Assembly (NCBI RefSeq): GCF_963678835.1
Contig: NZ_OY787469.1
Coordinates: 1,922,001 to 1,986,000, forward strand
Direction of reading: 5' to 3'
Length of the DNA stretch: 64,000 nt
Origin: an uncultured Desulfuromonas sp.
GTDB lineage: Bacteria; Desulfobacterota; Desulfuromonadia; Desulfuromonadales; Desulfuromonadaceae
In this document: piece after piece, positions 16,629 through 24,505 of the stretch
How positions within the stretch are numbered: position 1 is the stretch's first letter
Layout of the letters: every line of letters starts with the position of its first letter
Position numbers and translations under genes: made by a program
The notes under the pieces: generated by a model
What the model saw: the letters and a program-made list of their open reading frames with translations, nothing else
The model's database searches: none
What the model was told of the DNA's origin: nothing

Positions 16629-18044
16629 TCAGATGTCATCCGGTTGCGGCAGATGACGGTCAAACCAGCGATACAAAGCGCAATCCGTTTTCCAGTTGCG
16701 TAGAAAACGGCTGCGATCGCGCCGATACAGCTTGTTAAAACGCTTGCGGGATTTGGGCTCCCACATGGCATCAAGATCAATAACGGCAATGCCTTGATCT
16801 GTCACCAGAAAGTTGGTGGCTTTACAGTCACCGTGAACAATGCCGAGTTGAAGGAAAATACGAAATAGCTCGATCAGCCGATTGGCCGTATCGAGTTGCG
16901 ATTCGTTTGGTTCGTTTCCGTCGGCGAAATAAGCGGCAACGTCCTTGCCCTCAACAAAGTCGCACACATAATACCCTGTTAAGCGCAAAGGGCCAAACCG
17001 TTTTTCGGCCATGGCAATGGCTGAAGGGGTTGATATTCCGCTGATCTTCAAACGGTGGGCATTTCCCCACGAGACAGAGGCGCGGGTGCGTCGCAGGCAG
17101 CGCTTGAGGCCGTGCCAGAGATTTTTGATATTGTAGCGTTTGACCACCCAGTCGCCGTCAGGTGTTGTCAGCCGAACCACGGTTGCGCTGTTGCCGTCTT
17201 TTAACGGTATGCTGGATGCAACGATCTGGTCAGGATTGGTCTTGAATTGATCGATAAAGTCCGCTGGTACATCACGACGTTGAACCATCTCAAGGTTGTT
17301 GTGCCGACTGCGAAGAAATTCACTGCAACTGCGAAATGATTTGGCCACGTATTTTAGGCGTCTTTTCTGCCGTTGGCTGATCACACGGTTGTTGAGTTGT
17401 TGTTGCCATTGCGCTGAGAATTTCCGTAGCTCCATGTAGTGTTGCACCACGCATGAAAACAAGGGATCAAAATGAGGGGCGATTTGGGCCTGGAATAGAG
17501 CAAGGTTGTCGGCGCTTTGTTCGGGATTTAATGCTGTTTTGTCGCGATTGCCGGCAATGGCATCACCATCAATGGTGTAAATCGTCTTCTCTGCGATCAG
17601 GAAGTTTCCCAGGTGGAGATCTTCCTGCCAGATGCCGTGGGCATGCTGACGGGCGATCTCCGTCACCAAACTGTTGAGTAACGTCAGGCGTTCCGTCTCG
17701 CTTGTGCAGTGTTGCCAAGCGTGTAAAGCGGATTGGGTTTTGGGGATGAATTCAAAGACCAACACCGGAGTCTGGTCTGTGAGTTGTCCGCAAAACAGAA
17801 GTGCCGGTGTTGTAAGATCGGCGTCGATGAGTTTCTGCACCCCCTGTTTTTCCCGTTGCCAATGACGATGAGCTGACACGGGATGAAGGAACAGTTTGAC
17901 CAGAACCTGGCGTTGATTCCATTCACCGCGCAGCACGCAACGCTTTAGCGGCAGATCACGTAAAATCTCCCGGCAAACGATCTCAGCGTGATCGGCATGT
18001 TCAAGAGTGATGGAGAACGGGCAGGTGGGGGGCAGGGCTGTCAT
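16629..18044 (-). CDS. Protein with two tandem LPS-kinase-like domains
   Basis: 471 residues. Domain 1 (about 1-200) has RQVLVKLFLHP (ATP lysine), PVLVFEFIPKTQSAL (hinge), HAHGIWQEDLHLGNFLI (catalytic loop with E-D-L-H-x-G-N) and IYTIDGDAI. Domain 2 (about 265-471) has DGDWVVKRYNIKN (ATP lysine), YVCDFVEGKDVAAYF (hinge), LGIVHGDCKATNFLV (H-G-D catalytic loop) and GIAVIDLDAMW (metal Asp). Both copies keep the main catalytic residues, so both may be active. A single protein with two WaaP/Kdo-kinase-like domains is unusual. It would be cytoplasmic, acting on nascent lipid A-core. The neighbouring InaA-like gene lies upstream on the same strand. Confidence 0.75.
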   Translation of the reverse strand: MTALPPTCPFSITLEHADHAEIVCREILRDLPLKRCVLRGEWNQRQVLVKLFLHPVSAHRHWQREKQGVQKLIDADLTTPALLFCGQLTDQTPVLVFEFIPKTQSALHAWQHCTSETERLTLLNSLVTEIARQHAHGIWQEDLHLGNFLIAEKTIYTIDGDAIAGNRDKTALNPEQSADNLALFQAQIAPHFDPLFSCVVQHYMELRKFSAQWQQQLNNRVISQRQKRRLKYVAKSFRSCSEFLRSRHNNLEMVQRRDVPADFIDQFKTNPDQIVASSIPLKDGNSATVVRLTTPDGDWVVKRYNIKNLWHGLKRCLRRTRASVSWGNAHRLKISGISTPSAIAMAEKRFGPLRLTGYYVCDFVEGKDVAAYFADGNEPNESQLDTANRLIELFRIFLQLGIVHGDCKATNFLVTDQGIAVIDLDAMWEPKSRKRFNKLYRRDRSRFLRNWKTDCALYRWFDRHLPQPDDI

Positions 18045-18175
18045 CTCTTTCCGTCTGATTGTTTCATGTTGTTACGGGTCGTGTCGGGGCAAAAGTGCGG
18101 CGCGACTTTAACACAGCTTACACAGTGAATCTACTTCTGTATTCGAACCGTTATTCGGGCTGTTGCAAAAGGCGC

Positions 18176-18195
18176 GGGACGACTTTTGTCGTCCC
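18176..18195 (-). terminator. Strong hairpin directly after the InaA-like gene
   Basis: GGGACGAC-TTTT-GTCGTCCC, a perfect eight-base stem with a four-base loop, begins one base beyond the minus-strand stop codon (18197-18199). On the minus strand it is followed by GCGCCTTTTG, a weak T tract. It probably ends or stabilises the InaA-like transcript. Confidence 0.5.
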
Positions 18196-18196
18196 C

Positions 18197-18991
18197 TCAA
18201 CTTCGTCGTTTTTTGTCGATACGTTTTGCGACCTGGCACCATAAAGACTTTGCGTGTGCATCGAGTTTACTTATTCTGAAATAGGCACGTAAAAAATAGA
18301 TCCGGTCTCGGTTAGTAACCTGCTTGCTGCGTCGAGCAAGAGCTGTGAGGTCGCGGACACGACGGGCTTCGAACCTGGGACGCCAGCGCGTTTTTTCCAG
18401 ATCAATCAAGCGGGCATCGACACGATCTTTATTCACTCTGAGAAAGAGATGTTTTGGGAACAAACAACGGTGTTCCAGCCCTTGTTCGTGCAGTGTTCCA
18501 ACCAGTGAGCCACAGGCTTTTGCGATGGCTGCACAATCCTGACGCGCTGGGCGGTCTTGCTCCTGCCAGTTTTTTAAAATGTGTTCAAGGGGCTGATAAC
18601 CACTGAGAAATTCAGTGACCAGAATCGCTTGAAGCTCTCCGTTGATTTTTCTGGTTGCGCAGTAGACGGCTTTTAGAGCAGGGATGCCTGCCTGCTCATA
18701 GCGGCGAATGCTCTCCATTTCCTTGAGAAAGGTTGGAACGCCGATAAGCGGGTGGCGTAAGGTATGACTGCGATAGTTGCTTTGTCTTTTTATGACCACG
18801 GTGTGTTGGAGCTGTTTGTCGTCCTCAAAGGAAAAAATGCAGACTTTACTCCAGCCGTTTTTTCCCCGTCCGACATTGCCTTCGTCAACTGACGTAAGCT
18901 TTAGTTGCCAGAGTTGTTCAAACGTCCCAAGATTGTTGTCTTCAAGGATGTTTTTCCATTCAGGATCGAGATAAATCAAAGTCTCATTCAT
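18197..18991 (-). CDS. InaA-like lipopolysaccharide kinase family protein
   Basis: 264 residues, minus strand. Kinase-like plan: TVVIKRQSNYRSHTLRHP (ATP lysine, and the S-x-R-HP block seen in InaA/Kdo-kinase relatives), PTFLKEMESIRRYEQAGIP, AILVTEFLSGYQPL (hinge), HEQGLEHRCLFPKHLFLR (loop) and ARLIDLEKTRWRP (metal Asp, then the basic R-W-R-P typical of InaA). In the loop the canonical catalytic Asp is replaced (H-R-C), as is common in InaA proteins, so the mechanism is unclear. Likely linked to LPS phosphorylation or membrane stress. Confidence 0.75.
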   Translation of the reverse strand: MNETLIYLDPEWKNILEDNNLGTFEQLWQLKLTSVDEGNVGRGKNGWSKVCIFSFEDDKQLQHTVVIKRQSNYRSHTLRHPLIGVPTFLKEMESIRRYEQAGIPALKAVYCATRKINGELQAILVTEFLSGYQPLEHILKNWQEQDRPARQDCAAIAKACGSLVGTLHEQGLEHRCLFPKHLFLRVNKDRVDARLIDLEKTRWRPRFEARRVRDLTALARRSKQVTNRDRIYFLRAYFRISKLDAHAKSLWCQVAKRIDKKRRS

Positions 18992-19192
18992 TGTTTGTCA
19001 CTGTTTTGCTGGTGTTGGAGAAAAAGCATGTTATTTGCGTGGAGGATTTTTGACATCGTTCTCCTGTGGGCAAAATAGCCATACTGGATAAATGCTGATC
19101 AATCGGTCAGTTATGTTAGCACAGAGTTAATTCTTCAAGCCACTGAAGTTTTAACGGAATGAAAGGACTGTATTAAAGGGTGAGCCTTTGAC

Positions 19193-20122
19193 TTATTCAC
19201 TGACCACAAAGGCCCAAATCTGTTTAAGACCTTCGGCAATACTGGTCTTCGGTGTGTAGGAAAATAATTGTTTGAGGCGACTATTATCCGCACAGGAATG
19301 CTTGATGTCGCCAGACCTTGGAGCCTCAAACGATGACTGCAGTTTGTTACCTGATAAGAATTCCACGGTACTCAGTAAATCCAGAAGCGTTGTCTGTATG
19401 CCATTTCCTAGGTTGATGGTGTGGCCGGATGGCGCTTGTTGAGTGGCGGCTTTGCAGAGAATTTCAGCCAGGTCTTTAACAAAGATAAAGTCTCGGCTCT
19501 GTGATCCATCACCAAAGACGATAAAGGGTCGTTTGTTTTGAGCCCTGTCCATGAGAATGCTGATGACGCCGGAGTAGGGCGAACTGGGATCTTGGCGAGG
19601 TCCGTACACATTGAAAAAACGGAAGATTGTGGTCTTAAGGCCAAACTGGCGACGGTAGAAGTTGATGTAGTATTCCGAGCCAAGTTTGTCAATGGCATAA
19701 GGTGTTAACGGCGACGGAGGGGTGTCTTCCTTGATCGGTAGCTGTTGATTGTTGCCATAAATAGCGGCGGAAGAGGCAAAGACAAATGTTGAAATGTCGT
19801 GTATCCTTGCGACTTCGAGCATATTGATTGTTCCGTCCAAGTTAATGGTGTGCGTTTCACGTGGGGCATCAACCGAGGCTTGAACTGAAGCTACGGCGGC
19901 AAGATGAACGATGGCATCTGCACCTTTCGTGTGTTTCAGAATGCCTTCAAAATTGCAGATATCCAGCTCGTGTATTGTTAATCCGTTCGAGTTTTTGGGG
20001 AGGTTGGATCGCTTCCCAGTTGTGAAGTTATCAATGACGGTAACGCTGTGCCCTTGAGCAAGAAGCATTTCGGTCAGATGTGATCCGATGAAACCTGCGC
20101 CACCGGTAACGATAATATGCAT
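19193..20122 (-). CDS. NAD-dependent sugar-nucleotide epimerase/dehydratase (GalE/WbpP-like)
   Basis: 309 residues. Start at 20120-20122 is preceded on its strand by GGAGGG, a strong ribosome site. Extended [13 protein letters not shown] (residues 7-16), VIDNFTTGKRSNL, DICNFEGI, HLAAVASVQASVD, FASSAAIYG, catalytic YAIDKLGSEYY (Tyr/Lys), FFNVYGPRQDPSSPYSGVIS and QSRDFIFVKDLAE. This block set is that of UDP-glucose/UDP-GlcNAc 4-epimerases of the WbpP group. It probably supplies a galacto-configured donor for the glycan. It is divergently oriented to hldE with an AT-rich gap between them. Confidence 0.85.
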   Translation of the reverse strand: MHIIVTGGAGFIGSHLTEMLLAQGHSVTVIDNFTTGKRSNLPKNSNGLTIHELDICNFEGILKHTKGADAIVHLAAVASVQASVDAPRETHTINLDGTINMLEVARIHDISTFVFASSAAIYGNNQQLPIKEDTPPSPLTPYAIDKLGSEYYINFYRRQFGLKTTIFRFFNVYGPRQDPSSPYSGVISILMDRAQNKRPFIVFGDGSQSRDFIFVKDLAEILCKAATQQAPSGHTINLGNGIQTTLLDLLSTVEFLSGNKLQSSFEAPRSGDIKHSCADNSRLKQLFSYTPKTSIAEGLKQIWAFVVSE

Positions 20123-20450
20123 ACGATGTACCCTCCGCAGTTATCAATAGTGGGGAAAGATGTATAAAAAGGATACACGAATTGAGTCAAATTTGAAATT
20201 TTAAACCATATCGCTCTCTTTGTCGTTTTGAATGAATGTGATGCGGTTTTCTTTGATAACCTTGTCGGTCTGATTGTTTTCTTATTGATGGTTATCTAGT
20301 TGATTAAACGAGTTTTTTTTAGTTTGAATGTTTTGTTGTCCGATTGCTTTTGAAGCTAGTTTTACAGCTTGATGTTGGCGGTGAAAACGGGTTATATTTT
20401 GTCGCCTTTGTTGAAATATTTTAAGTGGAAAATTGTGAAACAGGATTGTG
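20123..20450. other. AT-rich divergent promoter region between epimerase and hldE
   Basis: About 330 bases with no gene, clearly richer in A and T than its surroundings and full of TTT and GATT runs. It must drive hldE rightward and the epimerase leftward. A possible hldE promoter is given separately. Confidence 0.6.
20369..20398 (+). promoter_or_regulatory. Possible sigma-70 promoter for hldE
   Basis: TTGATG (20369-20374), 18-base spacer, TATATT (20393-20398), about 50 bases before the hldE start. Match is moderate and AT-rich DNA gives chance hits. Confidence 0.3.
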
Positions 20451-21914
20451 ATGACTGAAGATCAGATTCAGGATTTTATGGAAATGTTGCCTCAGTTGCA
20501 GACCTTGGTGGTTGGTGACTTGATGCTTGATGAATACTTATGGGGAAAAACAGGGCGAATTTCTCCAGAAGCCCCGGTGCCCGTGGTCGATATTTCGCAG
20601 GACGATTTGCGTTTGGGCGGTGCTGGCAACGTTGTGAATAATTTACGTGCACTGGGCTGTCAAGTGCAGGTGTGTTCAGTCTTGGGTGATGATGCCGATG
20701 GCCGTCATCTGCTGCAACAATTGGAACAGGCCGGTGTTGATGTTGCCGGTGCTCTGTTTGATGTCGACCGAAAGACTAGTCGCAAAACCCGTATTCTTGC
20801 CAGCAATCAACAGATGCTGCGTATTGACCGTGAGAGTCGCCTGCCACTTGGGCGGGAAATTGAAGAGCAGCTTGTCGCAGAAATTGTTGCACGGTTGGAC
20901 TCTGTCGATGTCGTCTTCGTCTCGGATTACGGTAAAGGGGTTCTTACCGATTATGTCTTAAGTTGCGTCATTCAGGCGGGGAGAAAACGCAGTGTTCCTG
21001 TGGTTGTCGATCCGAAAGGTGTCGATTATCGTCGCTATCGGGGAGCCACCCTTCTAACACCAAATCGCTCCGAAGCTTCTGAAGCTTCCGGGGTCAAGAT
21101 CGAGGATTATGACAGTCTTGCTGTCGCAGGAAAAAAGCTTCTTGAGTTGGCGGATCTTGATGCTCTGGTTTTGACACGAAGTGAAGAGGGAATGTCGTTG
21201 TTTCTTCGTCAGGGGGATCAAATTGACCTGCCGACCCGTGCTCAGGAGGTGTTTGATGTGTCCGGTGCTGGCGATACGGTTCTGGCCCTTGTCGGGATCG
21301 GTCTCGCCGCCAAGCTCAGTTTAAAACAAGCTGCCACCGTCGCTAATATTGCCGCTGGCATTGTCGTGGGCAAAGTGGGAACGTCGACAGTCAGCTGCCG
21401 CGAGATTATGCAGGCTTTTTCACAAAACAGCCTGCCTGAAGAAAATAAAATTCAGACTGCACAAAATCTCTCTAAAATACTTAATCATACCCGCAATCAC
21501 GGCAAGAAGGTTGTGTTTACCAATGGCTGTTTTGATTTGCTTCACGCTGGGCATGTCAGTTATCTGCAGCGTGCCCGGGAGCTTGGTGATGTCTTGGTTG
21601 TTGGTCTGAACACGGACCTGTCCGTTCAGCGACTTAAAGGGCCGACGCGACCACTCGTCAATGAAAAAGACCGTGCTTTGGTCATGGCGGCACTGGCTTG
21701 TGTCAGTTATGTCGTGCTTTTTGACGAAGAAACGCCGCTAGAACTTATTCAAATGCTACGTCCTGATGTTCTTGTCAAAGGGGCGGATTATACGCCCGAG
21801 ACGATTGTTGGTCGCGCTGAGGTTGAAAGCTGGGGCGGAGTCGTTAAGCTGATTGAATTTGTCCAAGGGCGTTCAACAACCGGCATTGTAGAAAAAATTC
21901 GCAACCAGAAATAG
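20451..21914 (+). CDS. hldE: Bifunctional D-beta-D-heptose 7-phosphate kinase / heptose 1-phosphate adenylyltransferase
   Basis: 487 residues from ATG 20451, six bases after AGGA; the GTG just before it is an alternative. N-terminal PfkB kinase domain: VGDLMLDEYLWG, RLGGAGNVVNNLRALG, DRKTSRKTR, DPKGVDYRRYRGA and DVSGAGDTVLAL (catalytic Asp and anion hole, about residue 268). C-terminal nucleotidyltransferase domain from about residue 355: FTNGCFDLLHAGHVSYL (H-x-G-H), GLNTDLSVQRLKG, and KGADYTPETIVGRAEVE. It makes ADP-D-glycero-heptose from the product of GmhA. Full length, both active sites intact. HldD and GmhB are not in this window. Confidence 0.95.
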   Translation: MTEDQIQDFMEMLPQLQTLVVGDLMLDEYLWGKTGRISPEAPVPVVDISQDDLRLGGAGNVVNNLRALGCQVQVCSVLGDDADGRHLLQQLEQAGVDVAGALFDVDRKTSRKTRILASNQQMLRIDRESRLPLGREIEEQLVAEIVARLDSVDVVFVSDYGKGVLTDYVLSCVIQAGRKRSVPVVVDPKGVDYRRYRGATLLTPNRSEASEASGVKIEDYDSLAVAGKKLLELADLDALVLTRSEEGMSLFLRQGDQIDLPTRAQEVFDVSGAGDTVLALVGIGLAAKLSLKQAATVANIAAGIVVGKVGTSTVSCREIMQAFSQNSLPEENKIQTAQNLSKILNHTRNHGKKVVFTNGCFDLLHAGHVSYLQRARELGDVLVVGLNTDLSVQRLKGPTRPLVNEKDRALVMAALACVSYVVLFDEETPLELIQMLRPDVLVKGADYTPETIVGRAEVESWGGVVKLIEFVQGRSTTGIVEKIRNQK

Positions 21915-21921
21915 GATAGAT

Positions 21922-21930
21922 CCCCCCCCC
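21922..21930. repeat. Run of nine cytosines after hldE
   Basis: A nine-C homopolymer begins eight bases after the hldE stop codon. Such tracts are prone to slippage, but this one lies outside any gene I can support. The remaining gap up to rmlB (about 210 bases) shows no gene. Confidence 0.6.
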
Positions 21931-22126
21931 AGGTAAATTTAGTTCCGTCTTGGGAATAAGTTCTTTTTATTGCTCTTATTCTATGGTTTATTGCGTGGCT
22001 CATTCCGACGGTTGTTGAAGAGGCGGTCGATGAAATTTATGAGCGAACGATAAAATTGAGACCATTTGCATCTGATTGATTTGCTGTAGCATAAAAAGTG
22101 CTTTGGGGTTTTGTTCCAACTGAAAC

Positions 22127-22134
22127 AAAGGAGG
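22127..22134 (+). promoter_or_regulatory. Ribosome binding site that fixes the TTG start of rmlB
   Basis: AAAGGAGG at 22127-22134 is an almost perfect anti-16S match, placed eight bases before the TTG at 22143. No ATG exists at the position where RmlB proteins normally begin. Confidence 0.8.
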
Positions 22135-22142
22135 TCTTTTTT

Positions 22143-23225
22143 TTGAAAATACTTATAACGGGAGGGGCTGGTTTTATCGGTTCCGCAGTTGTGCGTCATG
22201 TTATAAAAAACACAGCTGATCAGGTCGTCAATGTTGATAAATTGACCTATGCCGGGAACTTGGAATCGCTGGAGTGTGTCTACTCAGACAGTCGTTATTT
22301 TTTTGAGCAGGTAGATATTTGTGACTACGCTGAAATTGAACGCGTTTTTTCAAAACATCAGCCTGACTGTGTTATGCATCTGGCTGCCGAAAGTCATGTC
22401 GATCGTTCAATTGACGGACCGGGCGACTTTGTTCAAACTAATATGGTTGGCACCTATGTCTTACTTGAGGCCTCGCGACGTTACTGGAGCCAAATGCCTG
22501 AAGAAGGTCGTCGACGTTTTCGTTTTCATCACATTTCAACAGACGAAGTGTATGGTGATTTGGTCGGTAGCGATGCTTTTTTTGTCGAAGAGATGGCCTA
22601 TGCGCCCAGTTCTCCCTACTCTGCCAGTAAAGCCGGGGCTGACCATCTGGTTCGCTCCTGGTATCGGACATATGGATTGCCGACCCTTGTAAGCAACTGT
22701 TCTAACAATTACGGACCCTATCATTTTCCGGAAAAACTGATTCCATTAATGATTCTCAATGCCCTTGAGGGTAAGCCTCTGCCGATCTATGGTTCGGGGC
22801 TGCAGATTCGCGACTGGCTGTATGTGGAAGATCATGTTCGGGCACTTTATACCGTCTTGACCAAAGGGGTTGTCGGAGAATCCTATAATATCGGCGGACA
22901 TAACGAGAAGAAGAACATTGAGGTCGTCGAGAGTATTTGTCATTTTCTAGAAGAATTGGCTCCTGAAAAGCCTGAAGGTGTGCTAAATTATAAAGATTTG
23001 ATTACTTATGTTCAGGATCGTCCCGGACATGATCTGCGTTATGCGATTGATGCCGGGAAAATTCAACGTGAGTTGGGCTGGGTTCCACAGGAAACCTTTG
23101 AGTCCGGATTGCGTAAAACGGTTCAGTGGTATCTGGATAACAGATCCTGGTGCCAGCACGTACAGGATGGGTCCTATCGTCGTGAACGATTAGGCCTTGA
23201 GTTGAATTCTAGGGAGCAAAAGTAA
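22143..23225 (+). CDS. rmlB: dTDP-glucose 4,6-dehydratase
   Basis: 360 residues. Start taken as TTG 22143: it directly precedes [20 protein letters not shown], the normal N-terminus, and lies eight bases after AAAGGAGG; an ATG 45 bases upstream would add unconserved residues and hide the ribosome site. NAD-binding [43 protein letters not shown] (catalytic Asp/Glu), [15 protein letters not shown] (Tyr/Lys near residue 160) and [16 protein letters not shown] are all present. Second step of dTDP-L-rhamnose synthesis. First gene of the split rml operon; rmlD follows after five bases. Confidence 0.95.
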   Translation: MKILITGGAGFIGSAVVRHVIKNTADQVVNVDKLTYAGNLESLECVYSDSRYFFEQVDICDYAEIERVFSKHQPDCVMHLAAESHVDRSIDGPGDFVQTNMVGTYVLLEASRRYWSQMPEEGRRRFRFHHISTDEVYGDLVGSDAFFVEEMAYAPSSPYSASKAGADHLVRSWYRTYGLPTLVSNCSNNYGPYHFPEKLIPLMILNALEGKPLPIYGSGLQIRDWLYVEDHVRALYTVLTKGVVGESYNIGGHNEKKNIEVVESICHFLEELAPEKPEGVLNYKDLITYVQDRPGHDLRYAIDAGKIQRELGWVPQETFESGLRKTVQWYLDNRSWCQHVQDGSYRRERLGLELNSREQK

Positions 23226-23230
23226 ACCGT

Positions 23231-24130
23231 ATGAGCGAAAGACACATTGCTCTTATCGGGGCAAATGGGATGCTGGCCAGCATGCTTCGTGCCACGGTGC
23301 CACCCTCTGTGGTTTTGCATCTTCTCGATCTGCCCGAATTTGATTTGACCCGCTGTGAGGATGTGCGCTCGTGTCTGAGTGTTCTTTCTCCTGAAATAAT
23401 CATCAATTGTGCGGCTTTCACTCAGGTCGACGCATGTGAATCTGAGCGTGAACTGGCCATGTCTGTTAATGGCGATGGCCCTGCCTGCCTTGCCGATGTG
23501 GCGCATGAACTTGACGCGACGCTGGTGCATTTCTCCACTGATTTTGTTTTTTCCGGCACAAACGGTACGCCCTATCAGGAGGATGATGCTGTGGGGCCTC
23601 TGAGTGTTTACGGCGAGTCGAAGTTGCGTGGAGAGCAGGGCATTACAGGCAGTCGCCTGCAACAGTATTATATTGTCCGCACCAGCTGGTTATATGGTCC
23701 CAATGGCGCCAATTTTGTTGAGACCATGATTCGATTGGCCCATGAGCGTGAGGAGTTGAAGATTGTTGCCGACCAGATCGGCACCCCAACGTACACCGGC
23801 GATCTTGCCGCTGCAGTCTGGCGTCTGCTTGGGCTTGATGAGTCCGGGCGCGTTGCAGCCCCTTATGGGCTTTATCATTACAGTAATGACGGTGTCTGCA
23901 GCTGGTATGACTTTACTTGTGAAATCGTCCGCTGGCTTCAAAATGAGCAACAGTCATTGCAGGTGAAAACGGTTCGGCCTATTGCCACACAGGAATATCC
24001 GGTTCCAGCCGTTCGACCGGCGTATTCGGTGCTCAGCAAGGCAAAGATTATTCACGAAGCGGACATTGTTGTTCCATCCTGGCAACAGAGCTTACATCGC
24101 TATTTACGGCAACGTTTCAGTGGTCGTTAG
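23231..24130 (+). CDS. rmlD: dTDP-4-dehydrorhamnose reductase
   Basis: 299 residues, five bases after rmlB. GANGMLAS near the N-terminus binds NADPH, followed by INCAAFTQVDACESE, VHFSTDFVFSG, YQEDDAVGPLSVYGESKLRGE (catalytic Tyr/Lys), RTSWLYGPNGANFVETM and VADQIGTPTYTGDLA. These are the standard RmlD blocks, and length is normal. It reduces dTDP-4-keto-rhamnose to dTDP-L-rhamnose in the cytoplasm. It is followed by a decayed rmlA start (24226-24341) instead of an intact rmlA. Confidence 0.95.
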   Translation: MSERHIALIGANGMLASMLRATVPPSVVLHLLDLPEFDLTRCEDVRSCLSVLSPEIIINCAAFTQVDACESERELAMSVNGDGPACLADVAHELDATLVHFSTDFVFSGTNGTPYQEDDAVGPLSVYGESKLRGEQGITGSRLQQYYIVRTSWLYGPNGANFVETMIRLAHEREELKIVADQIGTPTYTGDLAAAVWRLLGLDESGRVAAPYGLYHYSNDGVCSWYDFTCEIVRWLQNEQQSLQVKTVRPIATQEYPVPAVRPAYSVLSKAKIIHEADIVVPSWQQSLHRYLRQRFSGR

Positions 24131-24225
24131 TGGTATACGCACATATCGGCTTAACGAAAATTGTTGTTAAATTGATCGATGACACCAATATCGTTCTGTA
24201 AAAAAAACAAATGGAAATTAAATTC

Positions 24226-24341
24226 ATGTCTGGAATCAAAAAAAAGAATTGTGCTCGCCGGAGGAGGACGGGGGTATGCCTTTATCCACACGCTGGCTGT
24301 CGTTAAACCGCTTCCGTTTATGACAAGCCGATGATATGACC
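24226..24341 (+). pseudogene. rmlA: Decayed 5' fragment of rmlA
   Basis: This stretch aligns from its ATG with the start of the intact rmlA at 30589. The first 18 bases are identical, then ATTGTGCTCGCCGG, GCCTTTA, TTTATGA and AAGCCGATGAT recur in the same order and near-identical spacing. Translation starts MSGIKK and then runs out of frame to a stop after about 26 codons; similarity fades after about 24341, matching roughly 40 codons of rmlA. No ribosome site survives. It lies about 95 bases behind rmlD, just where rmlA would sit in an rmlBDAC operon, and marks the left edge of the CotH-VTC-DUF4956 module. Confidence 0.85.
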
Positions 24342-24376
24342 CATTCTTTTTTTCGCCGCATGACGCAAGGAATTCA

Positions 24377-24505
24377 ATGTATGAAAATCATATTAAAAGA
24401 CAGAATAACGCGAGCAATATGAAGAATGAGATCGCAATGGCAGGGATAAAGCATTATTCGCGACGTAGCCAACGGTTAAAAAAATCGATAGCCCATGAAT
24501 TATAA
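24377..24505 (+). CDS. Possible small ORF ahead of the CotH module
   Basis: 42 codons, basic and polar, preceded by AAGGAA (24367-24372) at short spacing and overlapping the start of the next gene by eleven bases. The next gene has no ribosome site of its own, so translational coupling through this ORF is possible. No family recognised and the size allows chance; treat as weak. Confidence 0.2.
   Translation: MYENHIKRQNNASNMKNEIAMAGIKHYSRRSQRLKKSIAHEL

Noticed and set aside
21945-22080. Hydrophobic open frames after hldE that read like the end of a membrane protein
   Set aside because: Two overlapping frames look equally hydrophobic because the DNA is T-rich. There is no start codon with a ribosome site and no family motif.
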